A stretch of 24,773 bases of DNA from Anaerolineales bacterium (GCA_020634875.1 JACKAX010000043.1:1-24773); one strand, 5' to 3'. Numbered from the stretch's first letter, positions 14,918 to 23,397 are shown. Notes: generated by a model from the letters alone, not told the origin. Numbers and translations are program-made.

Positions 14918-16138
14918 TCACTCCTGTGAAGATTCTTTGTGTGTTATAGGGCGGGGCTTTGGTTCGGCAAAAACCCCCCGCAGAAGGGGTGGGGTGACCA
15001 GCGTGCTGATGAGCACCATCCCGACAATTGCCGGAAATTCCCCACCTGCCATCAAATTCTCACTCATTCCGACGGACGCCAAAATCAAGCCCACTTCCCC
15101 TCGTGAAATCATCCCTGCCCCCAACTGTACCGCCTCCCGCGCGGTAAACCCAGCCCAGCGTGCCCCCAGCCCGGCCCCCAACCACTTCCCTACGACGGCA
15201 ACCAATGTGATTGCGAAAAACAGCCATAACAACTCCGCATTTAAATCCCGCACATTGACCGAAAGCCCAATATTGACAAAAAAGATCGGGACAAAAAAGC
15301 CATACGAAAGTGCCCCCACCCCACGCTCCAACCGCTCCTTCTCCGGCGTGCGAGCAAACATCAACCCCGCCAGGAACGACCCCGTAATCGCCGCCATTCC
15401 CCCCAACACCTCCGCCGCGATCCCATACAAAAATAAAATCACCAAGGCCAGCGTTAACACGCTTTGGCTAATCGGCAGATGCGAAATCTTATGCGTCAAC
15501 TTCGGCAACGCCCAGAGGCCAAACCCAATCGAAGCCCCCAAAAACAGCAACATGCGGACGAAAATCCACACCACCTCGCCCACGCCGCCGCTGCCCTTTG
15601 CCAGTGCCAAAAACGCCGATAAAAATAAAATCACCAGCACATCGTCAAATACCGCCGCACCTAACAGCCCCAACCCGACCCGGCTCCGCAGCACCTTCAT
15701 TTCCATCAAAGTTTGAGCCGAAATGCTCACGCTCGTTGCCCCCAACGTCAGCCCCAAAAACAACGCCGCGCTCGGCGGAAAATCAAACGCCAACCCCACC
15801 GCGTACCCCATCCCCACCGGAAATACCACTCCCAACACCCCCGCCAGTGCCGAGACCTTCGTATTCCGCGCCAGTTCCGAGAGATGTAACTCCAACCCCG
15901 CGACGAACATCAACAGCAAGACGCCCATCTCTGCAAGGTGGTGAATGGTTTCGGAAAGCAGATGATCCTCAAATACGGGCAAATGTAAAAGGTCAATCAA
16001 CGACGGCCCGAGGATTAACCCGATCAACAATTCACCCAGCACACTGGGTTGTTTGATCAGGGTGGTCAAAAATCCGGCGGTTTTTGCCGCCAACAAAATG
16101 ATCGAAAGAAGAAAAATTAGCTGAAGAAAGGGAGTCAT
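14918..16138 (-). CDS. CPA2-family cation/proton antiporter (NapA/GerN-like)
   Basis: 406 residues, about 12-13 membrane helices and almost no soluble tail, so the KefB/KefC-type TrkA-N domain is absent. The core helix has TSVSIS at 135-140 and AAVFDDVL with the Asp pair 165-166, the DD signature of electrogenic CPA2 exchangers such as NapA and GerN. LGELLIGLILGPSLI and LLLMFVAGLELHLSEL near the N-terminus are further family segments. It should exchange Na+ or K+ for protons across the cytoplasmic membrane. The gene for a PII-like protein follows within five bases and is probably translationally coupled. The start ATG (16136-16138) has only a weak upstream GAG. A perfect TATAAT lies on this strand at 16313-16318 but lacks a good -35. 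Confidence 0.88.
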   Translation of the reverse strand: MTPFLQLIFLLSIILLAAKTAGFLTTLIKQPSVLGELLIGLILGPSLIDLLHLPVFEDHLLSETIHHLAEMGVLLLMFVAGLELHLSELARNTKVSALAGVLGVVFPVGMGYAVGLAFDFPPSAALFLGLTLGATSVSISAQTLMEMKVLRSRVGLGLLGAAVFDDVLVILFLSAFLALAKGSGGVGEVVWIFVRMLLFLGASIGFGLWALPKLTHKISHLPISQSVLTLALVILFLYGIAAEVLGGMAAITGSFLAGLMFARTPEKERLERGVGALSYGFFVPIFFVNIGLSVNVRDLNAELLWLFFAITLVAVVGKWLGAGLGARWAGFTAREAVQLGAGMISRGEVGLILASVGMSENLMAGGEFPAIVGMVLISTLVTPPLLRGVFAEPKPRPITHKESSQE

Positions 16139-16341
16139 ATCAAGCGCTCAGAAAAAGTTGGCTCTCTCGAGATAAATGATCAAGGTGTGGCGCAGCTTTT
16201 CGGAAACTCGCGTAACTTCATGCCAGTCGCACCAGTATTCCAAAAGCAAAACACATAATAACTACTAGGGTAGAGATTAGCCCGAAAAAGGGTCTGTGGG
16301 AAAAGCGCGAAAATTATACCCTATTAACCCCAGCAATCCTG

Positions 16342-16347
16342 TACAAT
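16342..16347 (+). promoter_or_regulatory. Possible -10 element for the glycosidase gene
   Basis: TACAAT lies seven bases before the ATG at 16355, the same geometry as the promoter of the gene at 1262, so a leaderless mRNA is possible. No convincing -35 hexamer is present, and no Shine-Dalgarno site lies before the ATG. Confidence 0.35.
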
Positions 16348-16354
16348 ATACCTC

Positions 16355-18748
16355 ATGCGCGAATGGAACCTCCAACGCTCCGCCCTCCCCTCCCTCATCC
16401 TGGCCGCAGACGCGCGCCTCAGCCCCCTCAATTATTACGACGATCAAATTTGGGAACTCCATCTCCGCACTGGAGAACCTCCCGCCCTCTCGCTTCAAAC
16501 GACCTACGGCCTCCGTGCCCGTAGTATGCGCCTGTTTCCTCGCTTCATCGAAAATACCGAAGCCGTCACCGATCCCGAACAATTTCATACCCCCCCAGCC
16601 TTCCGCCGATTTTTCCCCAATTACACGCTCGTCACCTGCTCCCCGTTCGACGGCATAGATGTCGTCATGGAATACTGGGTCGCCTTCTCCAATGTTCTCG
16701 CCGGGCGAATACGCGTCATCAACAGTGGTGTCACCCCACGCACGGTTCGCCTGGAGTGGACAGCGATCCTCGTCCCTGCAGGGGAAGGCCAGCGCATGTC
16801 CCCTGTCCAACGCGAATCTGTACATATTCTTGAAGGGCAAGTACAGGGTCTTTCCCCTGTCTTGATGATGACCGGCGGCGCGGAAGCGATCTCCAGCCCA
16901 TACCCCAGCCTAAGTGCTTCTGTTGAACTGCTCCCCGGTCTTTCCCGCCAATTCACCTGGGCCGCCGCTGCCCTTGCCGATCCGGTCGCCTCCTTCACCC
17001 TCGCGCGGGCCACTGTTGCCCGCGATTGGGACGCCGAATACGCGCGGATCGAAATGACCAATGCTGCCCAACTTGAAATAGACACGGGCAACTCAGATTG
17101 GAGCGCGGCCTTTGCCCTCGCACAGAAAGTTGCACTCAACCTTATTCACGGCCCTACCGAATTTCTTCCGCAAGCCTCCTGGGTGCAAACCCGCTTGCCA
17201 GACCAAGGCTTTTCCCTCCGCAGCGACGGCAGCGAATACGGCCACTTGTGGGACGGGCAAACCCCTCTTGATACCTGGCACTTATGCGATCTTCTTCTTC
17301 CCTCCTACCCCATCCTCGCTCAGGGCCTGCTCTTTAACTTCCTGGCCTCCCAAGATGATACCGGCTTCATAGATTGGAAACCCGGTCTCAACGGGCGGCG
17401 CACCAACTTTCTTGCCACTCCCATTCTTGCCAGTCTTGCCTGGCGTATTCATCGGGCACAAGAAGACCCGGCCTTCCTCGAAAAAGTCTTCTCTCCTTTG
17501 CTTAAATTCTTCAATTACTGGTTTGAGCCGCGTAATGACCGGGACGGCAATGGTATCCCCGAATGGAACCACCCCGTTCAAACCGGTTTTGAAGATAACC
17601 CCCTCTTTGCCTATTGGCAACCCTGGTCGCAAGGGGCCGATATTAGTCTGTTTGAAAGTCCCTCCCTCACCGCCATGCTCTTACAAGAGGGCCAAAGCCT
17701 GCTGAAAATCGCACGAACCTTAGGACGCCTAGGCCCGGTTCATGATCTCAACCAGCGGATCGAAAAACTGAAAACAGCCTTATCCCGGGCGTGGCACGAC
17801 TCCACCTCAACTTACCGTTACCTTGACCGGGAAACCCACACCAGCGGTGACGGAAAAACCGTCGGACGACGCCCCGGCCCGGGCACGATCAACCTCAGTC
17901 GCTTCCGGTTTGACATCCCTGCCCGTCTCCTCGTCCGGATTCACCCCGATCCCGAAGGGACCCGCGATGTTCATATCCGCGTCACCGGCACCGGGCTGGA
18001 TGACACCTCTCTCACGGAAGACTTTGCCCCCGAGGCTTTTCGCTGGTTGTTAGGCCTGGGTACAGGGATTTCTCAGAAAGTTTTCATGGCTTTGGAAGAA
18101 ATAGCTATCACCGGTCTTCAACCGGGTGATCAGGTACAGGTATACACGGTCAATTATGGATTTCATGATCAAACGCTGTTTGCCCCGCTTTGGACAGGGA
18201 CTGCCTCCGAAGAACAAGCGGGAAGCCTGATCAAAAAACATCTCATGCGTCCCAACCGGTATTGGCACGGTTACGGTTTACCCGCCTGCCCCACCCCGGA
18301 AAGCCGTAATCCTGACCTGAATGCCATCTGCGAAACCGTCTGGCTTCCATGGAATGCGTTGATCGGTGCAGGGCTAGTCGGTTACGGATATCATGATCTT
18401 GCCGCAGAGTTGTTTTCGCGATGGATGGATGCCATCCTGCAAAATCTGCATCAGACAGGAGCCTTTCGTAAGCAGTTTAACGGCACGACCGGGCAGGGGA
18501 TTGGCGAGCGAAATGCCCTTTCGGGGTTGCCGCCTATAGGGTTGTTTTTGGATATTTTGGGGGTGCAAATTCTATCGCCCTGGAAAGTTCGGCTCGCGGG
18601 GAAGAATGCCTTTCCCTGGCCGGTTAAAATTCGTTACCGCGGCATGACCGTCTCGCGTGATGGCGAAGTCACCCTTGTTACTTTCCCCGATGGGCAAACT
18701 GTCAAAGTGAATAACCCGGCTCCCTGTGTAATCACAGGCCGGCCGTAA
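16355..18748 (+). CDS. Glycoside hydrolase, (alpha/alpha)6-barrel, GH63/debranching-enzyme type
   Basis: 797 residues. The N-terminal 230 residues look like a beta-sandwich. The barrel starts at about 245 (SDWSAAFALAQKVALNLI). HLWDGQTPLDTWHL at about 297-310 and NDRDGNGIPEWNH at 394-406, followed by TGFEDNP, match the catalytic-domain signatures of GH63, mannosylglycerate hydrolase and amylo-1,6-glucosidase-like enzymes. About 500-620 is an inserted beta-rich region (RFDIPARLLVRIHPDPEG and onward), after which the barrel resumes with YWHGYGLPACP and ICETVWLPWNALIGAGL. GQGIGERNALSGLPP near 720 closes the site. There is no signal peptide, so the substrate should be cytoplasmic, such as a storage glucan or a compatible-solute glycoside. 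That would fit its place between two cation antiporters but remains inference. The next gene is 19 bases downstream. Confidence 0.75.
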   Translation: MREWNLQRSALPSLILAADARLSPLNYYDDQIWELHLRTGEPPALSLQTTYGLRARSMRLFPRFIENTEAVTDPEQFHTPPAFRRFFPNYTLVTCSPFDGIDVVMEYWVAFSNVLAGRIRVINSGVTPRTVRLEWTAILVPAGEGQRMSPVQRESVHILEGQVQGLSPVLMMTGGAEAISSPYPSLSASVELLPGLSRQFTWAAAALADPVASFTLARATVARDWDAEYARIEMTNAAQLEIDTGNSDWSAAFALAQKVALNLIHGPTEFLPQASWVQTRLPDQGFSLRSDGSEYGHLWDGQTPLDTWHLCDLLLPSYPILAQGLLFNFLASQDDTGFIDWKPGLNGRRTNFLATPILASLAWRIHRAQEDPAFLEKVFSPLLKFFNYWFEPRNDRDGNGIPEWNHPVQTGFEDNPLFAYWQPWSQGADISLFESPSLTAMLLQEGQSLLKIARTLGRLGPVHDLNQRIEKLKTALSRAWHDSTSTYRYLDRETHTSGDGKTVGRRPGPGTINLSRFRFDIPARLLVRIHPDPEGTRDVHIRVTGTGLDDTSLTEDFAPEAFRWLLGLGTGISQKVFMALEEIAITGLQPGDQVQVYTVNYGFHDQTLFAPLWTGTASEEQAGSLIKKHLMRPNRYWHGYGLPACPTPESRNPDLNAICETVWLPWNALIGAGLVGYGYHDLAAELFSRWMDAILQNLHQTGAFRKQFNGTTGQGIGERNALSGLPPIGLFLDILGVQILSPWKVRLAGKNAFPWPVKIRYRGMTVSRDGEVTLVTFPDGQTVKVNNPAPCVITGRP

Positions 18749-18767
18749 GCCCCTTTCTTTTCCTTCT

Positions 18768-20675
18768 ATGCACTTCAACGATTTTTTTACGGTTGAAGGA
18801 TTAATTATCCTTCTGCTTTTTATTGCCACTGTCGTGGGGATTATCTCCCAGCGCTCGCGTATACCGTACCCGGTCGGGCTAGTGCTAGCAGGTTTATTTC
18901 TTGCCCCATTTGAACAGACTTCTTCTATTGGCAATCTCCACGTTTCAATCGGTCCAGAGTTGATTTTAGGGTTGTTGGTACCGCCTTTAGTGTTTGAGGC
19001 CGCCTTCCACTTGAAATTGGATGATCTGCGCCAGAACTGGAAAACGATCACCATCCTCGCAACCCTTGGCGTGGGGCTAACGACACTTATTGTGGGAGGA
19101 ATAGTTTCTGCTACAACCGGGTTGGCGTTGCCCGCCGCCATGCTCTTTGGCGCCTTGGTTTCCGCTACCGATCCAGTGGCGGTCATTGCCCTGTTCCGAA
19201 CAATGGGTGTACCTAAAAAACTCGAAGTCCTTTTGGAGGGGGAGAGCCTTTTTAATGATGGTACGGCTATTGTTGTTTTCAACATCGTCCTGGCGATGGT
19301 GTTGAGTGGGGATACGTTCACCGCTCCGAATATGATTGCCCAGTTTGCCATTGTGGGGGGGGGCGGAATTTTGGTGGGGGTGATGTTGGGGTTGTTGGTC
19401 TCTTTATTGATCAGCCGGATTTCACTGCCTTTGATTGAGGCGACTCTCACCACCGTGCTGGCGTATGGGGCCTATTCTCTGGCAGAGGTGATCGGGGTGA
19501 GTGGCGTTTTGGCTGTGGTGGCCGCGGGAGTGGTGGGGGGAAACTTTGGACGCCAGCGTATGGCTCCAACAACATTATTGGTGGTCTCCAACTTGTGGGA
19601 GTTCGCGGCGTTTATTGCAAACTCGTTCGTTTTTTTAGTCATCGGGTTGGAAGTGGAACTTTCGATTTTCGCCACACATCGCCTGGCAATTTTTTGGGCG
19701 TTGGTGGCCGTTTTACTGTCCCGGTTAGTGGTTGCTTTTGGGCTGACCTGGGTCGAGCGCACTCCTTGGAGCTGGCGGAGGGTGTTGTTTTGGGGTGGTC
19801 TCCGAGGCGCGATTTCGCTGGCCCTTGTGTTGAGTCTGCCCACTTTGGTTGAGGGACGAACTCAGATTCAAAGTATGACGTTTGGGGTGGTGCTGTTCAC
19901 GCTGTTGGTACAAGGTGTTACGATGCGACGCCTGGTCGAACGCGAAAAGCTCCCTAAACAACGTACCGAACAGCAATTGGAATACGAGCGGAGACACGCG
20001 CGCCTGGTCGCGGCCCGGACTGCCTACGAGCATTTAGACAAAATGAACAAACAGGGGCAGCTTTCCGAGTACACCTGGTCAACGATTGCTCCGCTTCTAC
20101 GCCAGAATTTACACACGATGACAAATGCGCTTGCCCGCCTGCTCACAAATGCCCCCGACGTACAAGCGGAAGAATTAGATACAGCCTGGCGCGAAAAACT
20201 CCGCACCGAGCGGAATGCGTACAACACCCTCCTCGGGGATGGTGTCATTTCGGAAGATATGTTTATTCAACTTGTGGCTGATGTGGACAGCCGGTTATCT
20301 CGCCCCAACACCGGGTGGACGGAACTTGTGCGCTCGCAGTTGAAAAATCGTTCCGAGCGCAGTTACCTGATCATTGCCGTAATCCAGGAAAAAGATGCTG
20401 AAAACGCCGAAGAAGCCCTCAACAGCCTGGGTTTTCCAACCAATCGGATGTTCAGTACGGGTGGTTTCCTGAAAACCCAAAATGTAACGTTGTTGGTTAA
20501 CGTAGGGGAAAAGCAGTTGGAAAACGCGTTGATTGCGCTGGAAACGACATGTGTTCACCGGGTGGAATACCCTAATTCTTGGGTTCCCCTGCTTCCCTGG
20601 TTAGCCCGAACGCAAGTCACCGTTGGCGGAGCGACCCTGTTTTTCTTCGAACTAGACCATTACGAGGATTTTTAA
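18768..20675 (+). CDS. CPA1 Na+/H+ antiporter with C-terminal DarA/PstA-like domain
   Basis: 635 residues. The membrane part (1-390) has SATDPVAVIALFR (Asp135) and EGESLFNDGTAIVVF with the Asn163-Asp164 pair, the ND signature of CPA1 NhaP-type exchangers. A helical cytoplasmic linker covers about 395-525. Residues 533-635 read as a cyclic-di-AMP receptor domain of the DarA/PstA kind: LIIAVIQEKDAENAEEAL, a GF..NRMFSTGGFL loop (563-568), LLVNVGEKQLENAL and a late strand VGGATLFFFEL. This fusion is unusual, and it is immediately followed by a stand-alone homologue of the same domain. The expected activity is Na+ or K+ exchange for protons, gated by ligand binding to the tail. No Shine-Dalgarno site is seen before the ATG; coupling to the glycosidase gene 19 bases upstream is possible. 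Confidence 0.88.
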   Translation: MHFNDFFTVEGLIILLLFIATVVGIISQRSRIPYPVGLVLAGLFLAPFEQTSSIGNLHVSIGPELILGLLVPPLVFEAAFHLKLDDLRQNWKTITILATLGVGLTTLIVGGIVSATTGLALPAAMLFGALVSATDPVAVIALFRTMGVPKKLEVLLEGESLFNDGTAIVVFNIVLAMVLSGDTFTAPNMIAQFAIVGGGGILVGVMLGLLVSLLISRISLPLIEATLTTVLAYGAYSLAEVIGVSGVLAVVAAGVVGGNFGRQRMAPTTLLVVSNLWEFAAFIANSFVFLVIGLEVELSIFATHRLAIFWALVAVLLSRLVVAFGLTWVERTPWSWRRVLFWGGLRGAISLALVLSLPTLVEGRTQIQSMTFGVVLFTLLVQGVTMRRLVEREKLPKQRTEQQLEYERRHARLVAARTAYEHLDKMNKQGQLSEYTWSTIAPLLRQNLHTMTNALARLLTNAPDVQAEELDTAWREKLRTERNAYNTLLGDGVISEDMFIQLVADVDSRLSRPNTGWTELVRSQLKNRSERSYLIIAVIQEKDAENAEEALNSLGFPTNRMFSTGGFLKTQNVTLLVNVGEKQLENALIALETTCVHRVEYPNSWVPLLPWLARTQVTVGGATLFFFELDHYEDF

Positions 20676-20676
20676 C

Positions 20677-20943
20677 ATGAAAATGATCGTTGCCATTCTC
20701 CCCGATTCGGATAACGAATCCGTTTCCGGTGCCCTCCTCCACGCGGGATTCCGCGTCACTACGATTGCCTCCACCGGGGGAATTTTAAGTCACGGCACCA
20801 GTACCTTAATGGTTGGGGTGCAAGATGATCAGGTTGCAATGGCGCTCCAATTGGTCAAGGATCATTGTGCGCCCGCCCCCGAACCCGGTTTGAAACGCGG
20901 TTCGCTCTTCGTATTAAACGTCGCCCGCTTTGAGCAATTGTAG
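20677..20943 (+). CDS. DarA/PstA-like cyclic-di-AMP receptor family protein
   Basis: 88 residues, shorter than the roughly 109 of Bacillus DarA because the loop before the last strand is cut down. MKMIVAILPDSDNESVSGAL, then GFRVTTIASTGGIL with the STGG loop (32-35), STLMVGVQDDQVAMAL and the closing strand GSLFVLNV..FEQL follow DarA/PstA (PF06153) from end to end. The family is PII-like and trimeric, and binds cyclic-di-AMP between subunits. The gene starts one base after the antiporter stop, with GAGG eight bases before the ATG, so the two are cotranscribed. It could form mixed or stacked assemblies with the homologous antiporter tail, but that is inference. It ends 12 bases from the convergent flavin reductase gene. 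Confidence 0.85.
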   Translation: MKMIVAILPDSDNESVSGALLHAGFRVTTIASTGGILSHGTSTLMVGVQDDQVAMALQLVKDHCAPAPEPGLKRGSLFVLNVARFEQL

Positions 20944-20955
20944 AAATTCGTTATC

Positions 20956-21444
20956 TTATTCCAATTCTCGGTAACGACGGTTGAAATAAATTAGCGGTTC
21001 TTCCCCCTCTATTTCATTGACCTGGGCGGCCACGACTTCTGCCACCAACAATACATGCGTTCCCGCAGGTAATACGTTCACCACCCGGCAATCAAAAAAA
21101 GCCAACCCGCCTGCAATGAATGGCGCACCCGTTTCTAGCCGGGCAATCTCGCGCCCGGCAAACCGGTCACCCAACTCCGTTTTTGGATTAGCAAAGCAGT
21201 TAGAAACTTCCTGCTGGTTCTCCGCCAAAATCGTAACGCCAAACGTTCCTGACTTTTGCACCAATTGGTGGGTACGTGTGCCCATTTCCAGAGAGACCAA
21301 CACGAGCGGTGGCTCCAGTGAAACAGACGTAAACGAACTCACGGTCATGCCATGCAAAACCCCCTCATGGGCAACGCCGACAATCGAGACCCCGGTAGCC
21401 CAGGTTCGCATCGCTAAACGAAGTTCTTCAGAAGAAACAGACAT
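20956..21444 (-). CDS. Flavin reductase-like FMN-binding protein
   Basis: 162 residues from the ATG at 21442-21444. Longer upstream frames are rejected because GGAG sits seven bases before this ATG and a promoter lies beyond it. MRTWATGVSIVG, then GMTVSSFTSVSLEPPLVLVSL, is the flavin-binding core of the flavin reductase family (PF01613), and THQLVQKSGTFGVTIL and GAPFIAGGLAFFDCRV continue the split-barrel fold. Relatives supply reduced FMN or FAD to monooxygenases, using NAD(P)H. No monooxygenase gene is adjacent, so the partner is unknown. It is transcribed divergently from menH. Confidence 0.9.
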   Translation of the reverse strand: MSVSSEELRLAMRTWATGVSIVGVAHEGVLHGMTVSSFTSVSLEPPLVLVSLEMGTRTHQLVQKSGTFGVTILAENQQEVSNCFANPKTELGDRFAGREIARLETGAPFIAGGLAFFDCRVVNVLPAGTHVLLVAEVVAAQVNEIEGEEPLIYFNRRYRELE

Positions 21445-21477
21445 AAATGGCTCCAATATATTCAATAAGGTGGCGTG

Positions 21478-21506
21478 ATGATACATTCCACCCCTTCCTG
21501 CGTCAA
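21478..21506 (-). promoter_or_regulatory. Sigma70-type promoter for the flavin reductase gene
   Basis: On the minus strand TTGACG (21501-21506) and TATCAT (21478-21483) are 17 bases apart, a close match to consensus at both elements. Transcription from about 21471 would give a leader of roughly 27 bases containing the GGAG site. It lies in the space shared with menH, so the two genes could affect each other. Confidence 0.65.
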
Positions 21507-21528
21507 GCTGATCGAAAGGATAGAATTC

Positions 21529-22320
21529 ATGGCCTGGCCCTTCCAAACTCTTGGCAACCCCTCCCATCCCGCGCTCTGTTTTTTGCATGGTTTTTTAGGC
21601 CAGCGGGAAGACTGGCTCCCGATTGCGGCAGCCTTAAGCGACCAATTTTTTTGTATCCTCCCTGACCTCCCCGGCCACGGCGAGAACCCGCTGCCTCCTT
21701 CTCCTCTAAGTTTTGATCTCTTGAATGAAGGTCTCCTGGCCTTGTTCGATTGCCTGACGCTATCGCAAGTTCATCTTGTAGGCTATTCGATGGGCGGACG
21801 GGCAGCGCTGTATTTTGCGGTTCACTACCCCGCACGGGTGACCCGTTTGACTTTGGAAAGTGCCAGTCCAGGGATTACCGACCTTGCGGAACGCCGCGCC
21901 CGCGCGGAAGAAGACACTCGCCGCGCGGAAGTCATCCTGACCGCGGGGATCGATCCCTTTGTCGAACATTGGTACACCCTGCCACTGTTCCGCTCCCTGG
22001 CGAATCATCCCCACGCGCGGGCACAGATCATTGCGCGGCGCAAGCGGAACAACCCCGCGGGGATCGCGCAAGCCATGCGTGATCTTAGCCCAGGCCGCCA
22101 ACCATCCGTCTGGGATCAGCTTCCCGGGCTGGAGATGCCGGTTTTGGTGGTGGTGGGAGCGCTCGATGGGAAATATGTGTCTGTTGGGAAACAGATGGCC
22201 ACGTCCTTGCCCCATGCCCGGTTGGTCATCGTGCCCGACGCGGGGCACACCGTTCATCTCGAACAACCTGCGTCTTTCATTTCGATTTTGCTAGACTTTC
22301 ACTCGTTGGTACAATCATAA
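21529..22320 (+). CDS. menH: Alpha/beta hydrolase, MenH-like (SHCHC synthase)
   Basis: 263 residues from the ATG at 21529, which has AAAGGA eight bases upstream. An ATG 54 bases earlier adds an atypical N-terminus and runs into the divergent promoter region. LCFLHGFLGQREDW carries the oxyanion segment, VGYSMGGRAAL the nucleophile Ser87, VVGALDGKY the Asp, and PDAGHTVHLE the His of the triad. The HGFLG and GYSMGGR forms are typical of MenH, which eliminates pyruvate from SEPHCHC to give SHCHC in menaquinone synthesis. No other men gene is in the window, so the specific function rests on motif style; a generic esterase remains possible. It leads a run of three same-strand genes. Confidence 0.75.
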   Translation: MAWPFQTLGNPSHPALCFLHGFLGQREDWLPIAAALSDQFFCILPDLPGHGENPLPPSPLSFDLLNEGLLALFDCLTLSQVHLVGYSMGGRAALYFAVHYPARVTRLTLESASPGITDLAERRARAEEDTRRAEVILTAGIDPFVEHWYTLPLFRSLANHPHARAQIIARRKRNNPAGIAQAMRDLSPGRQPSVWDQLPGLEMPVLVVVGALDGKYVSVGKQMATSLPHARLVIVPDAGHTVHLEQPASFISILLDFHSLVQS

Positions 22321-22385
22321 AAAAACGCAAAATTTCTCGTCCGAGATGGAAGCACCATCTTTGTATAAAACTTCAGGAGAATTAC

Positions 22386-22796
22386 ATGGCGACCGTTCTT
22401 GTTCAAGGCCAGATAAGTACATCCGCAGAAAAACTTTGGGCGCGGATAAAAAATTTTGATTTGACCCACTTCGTTGGATTTGTTCACACCGTTGAGGGCG
22501 AAGGTGTAGGAACAATACGCAAGTTTGACATGGGCAAAGGTGAAATTGCAGAACAAATCGAGCAGTTTGACCCAATCGCACAAACTTTGACATATACAAT
22601 TTTGTATGGCCCAATGCCTGTTCAGGCGTATCACGCGACCATGCAGGTTATGCCCGGCGACGAAACTTCCTGTACTTTAACCTGGTCGGCAGTTTTTGAG
22701 CCGAAAGATGTTCCCGAGGACGAGGCGAAAGGAGTGATCGAAGGCACGTTTAAGATGAATATCAAGGCTTTGAATAAGATATTTGCCTATGCCTGA
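22386..22796 (+). CDS. SRPBCC (Bet v1-like) lipid/ligand-binding family protein
   Basis: 136 residues, a single START/Bet v1-like domain of normal length. Features are the first strand ATVLVQGQISTSAEKLW, the helix-loop NFDLTHFVGFV, a GEGVGTIRKFDM turn where the first beta hairpin closes, EQFDPIAQTLTYTIL, and a long C-terminal helix from about residue 108. These proteins hold hydrophobic ligands in a groove; some are cyclases, most have no known activity, and none is indicated here. AGGAGA lies six bases before the ATG. It follows menH by 65 bases and overlaps the next gene by eight bases, pointing to cotranscription with the phosphatase. Confidence 0.85.
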   Translation: MATVLVQGQISTSAEKLWARIKNFDLTHFVGFVHTVEGEGVGTIRKFDMGKGEIAEQIEQFDPIAQTLTYTILYGPMPVQAYHATMQVMPGDETSCTLTWSAVFEPKDVPEDEAKGVIEGTFKMNIKALNKIFAYA

Positions 22797-23397
22797 ATTT
22801 CTCATCATTCGCCACGGCCAATCCCAGGCCGACCTCGAAGACCGCTACGAAGGCCGGGCGGACTTCCCTCTCACTGCCTTGGGACGAGAACAGGCCCAAA
22901 GAGTCGCCCACTGGCTCGCCGCCCACTATCCACCCAATCTCATTTACGCTAGCCCGCTTATCCGTGCTGCCGAAACTGCCCAGATCATTGCTGCACAGGT
23001 ACATGCCTCTGTAGCGTTAGAACCGGACCTCATGGAATGGAATAATGGCGTACTTGCGGGCATGAAACGGGCCGAAGCCGACCGGAAATACCCCGCTCCC
23101 CTCCAACCGCGCAAACCCCATGAGCGCGTGGAGGGCGGCGAAACAGACATCGCGTTCCGCGCGCGAGCAGAGATGATTTGGTCGCGTCTCCTCCATCAAA
23201 CGGCGGAAGATCAACGAGTAGCCATTGTCGCACATGGCGGGATCATCAACCAGTTGTATCTTTGTTTTCTCCAAATGCCCATGCAACCCGATCTTTGGGT
23301 GGCCACGGGGGATACGGGTGTGCATTTATGGAAGGTAAGGGGAGATACGCGTTGGATATTTTTTATGAACCGGCAAGATCATCTCCGTGAAAGGTAG
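22789..23397 (+). CDS. Histidine phosphatase family protein (phosphoglycerate mutase-like)
   Basis: 202 residues from the ATG at 22789; an in-frame TTG six bases earlier is less likely. LIIRHGQSQAD carries the phosphorylated His9. YASPLIRAAETAQII has the phosphate-binding Arg. EWNNGVLAGM supplies the acidic residue, and VAIVAHGGIINQLY the second His. These are the features of the cofactor-independent phosphatase branch (PhoE/CobC/GpmB-like) and the length fits. The substrate is unknown. The start lies inside the end of the SRPBCC gene (eight-base overlap), and a candidate terminator follows at 23431-23466. Confidence 0.9.
   Translation: MPEFLIIRHGQSQADLEDRYEGRADFPLTALGREQAQRVAHWLAAHYPPNLIYASPLIRAAETAQIIAAQVHASVALEPDLMEWNNGVLAGMKRAEADRKYPAPLQPRKPHERVEGGETDIAFRARAEMIWSRLLHQTAEDQRVAIVAHGGIINQLYLCFLQMPMQPDLWVATGDTGVHLWKVRGDTRWIFFMNRQDHLRER

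Noticed and set aside
14913..14921. GTG start for the PII-like gene
   Set aside because: The GTG overlaps the AGGAG site itself; the ATG eight bases further on has the right spacing.
16139..16354. Possible cyclic-di-AMP (ydaO-type) riboswitch in the divergent antiporter leader
   Set aside because: I looked because of the DarA-like genes but could not recognise the conserved core; a covariance-model search would be decisive.
21475..21528. Earlier ATG for menH
   Set aside because: The added 18 residues are atypical for MenH, and AAAGGA supports the ATG at 21529.
21445..21588. Upstream extension of the flavin reductase start
   Set aside because: It would cross a good promoter and ignore the GGAG site next to the ATG at 21444; the added residues do not resemble the family.
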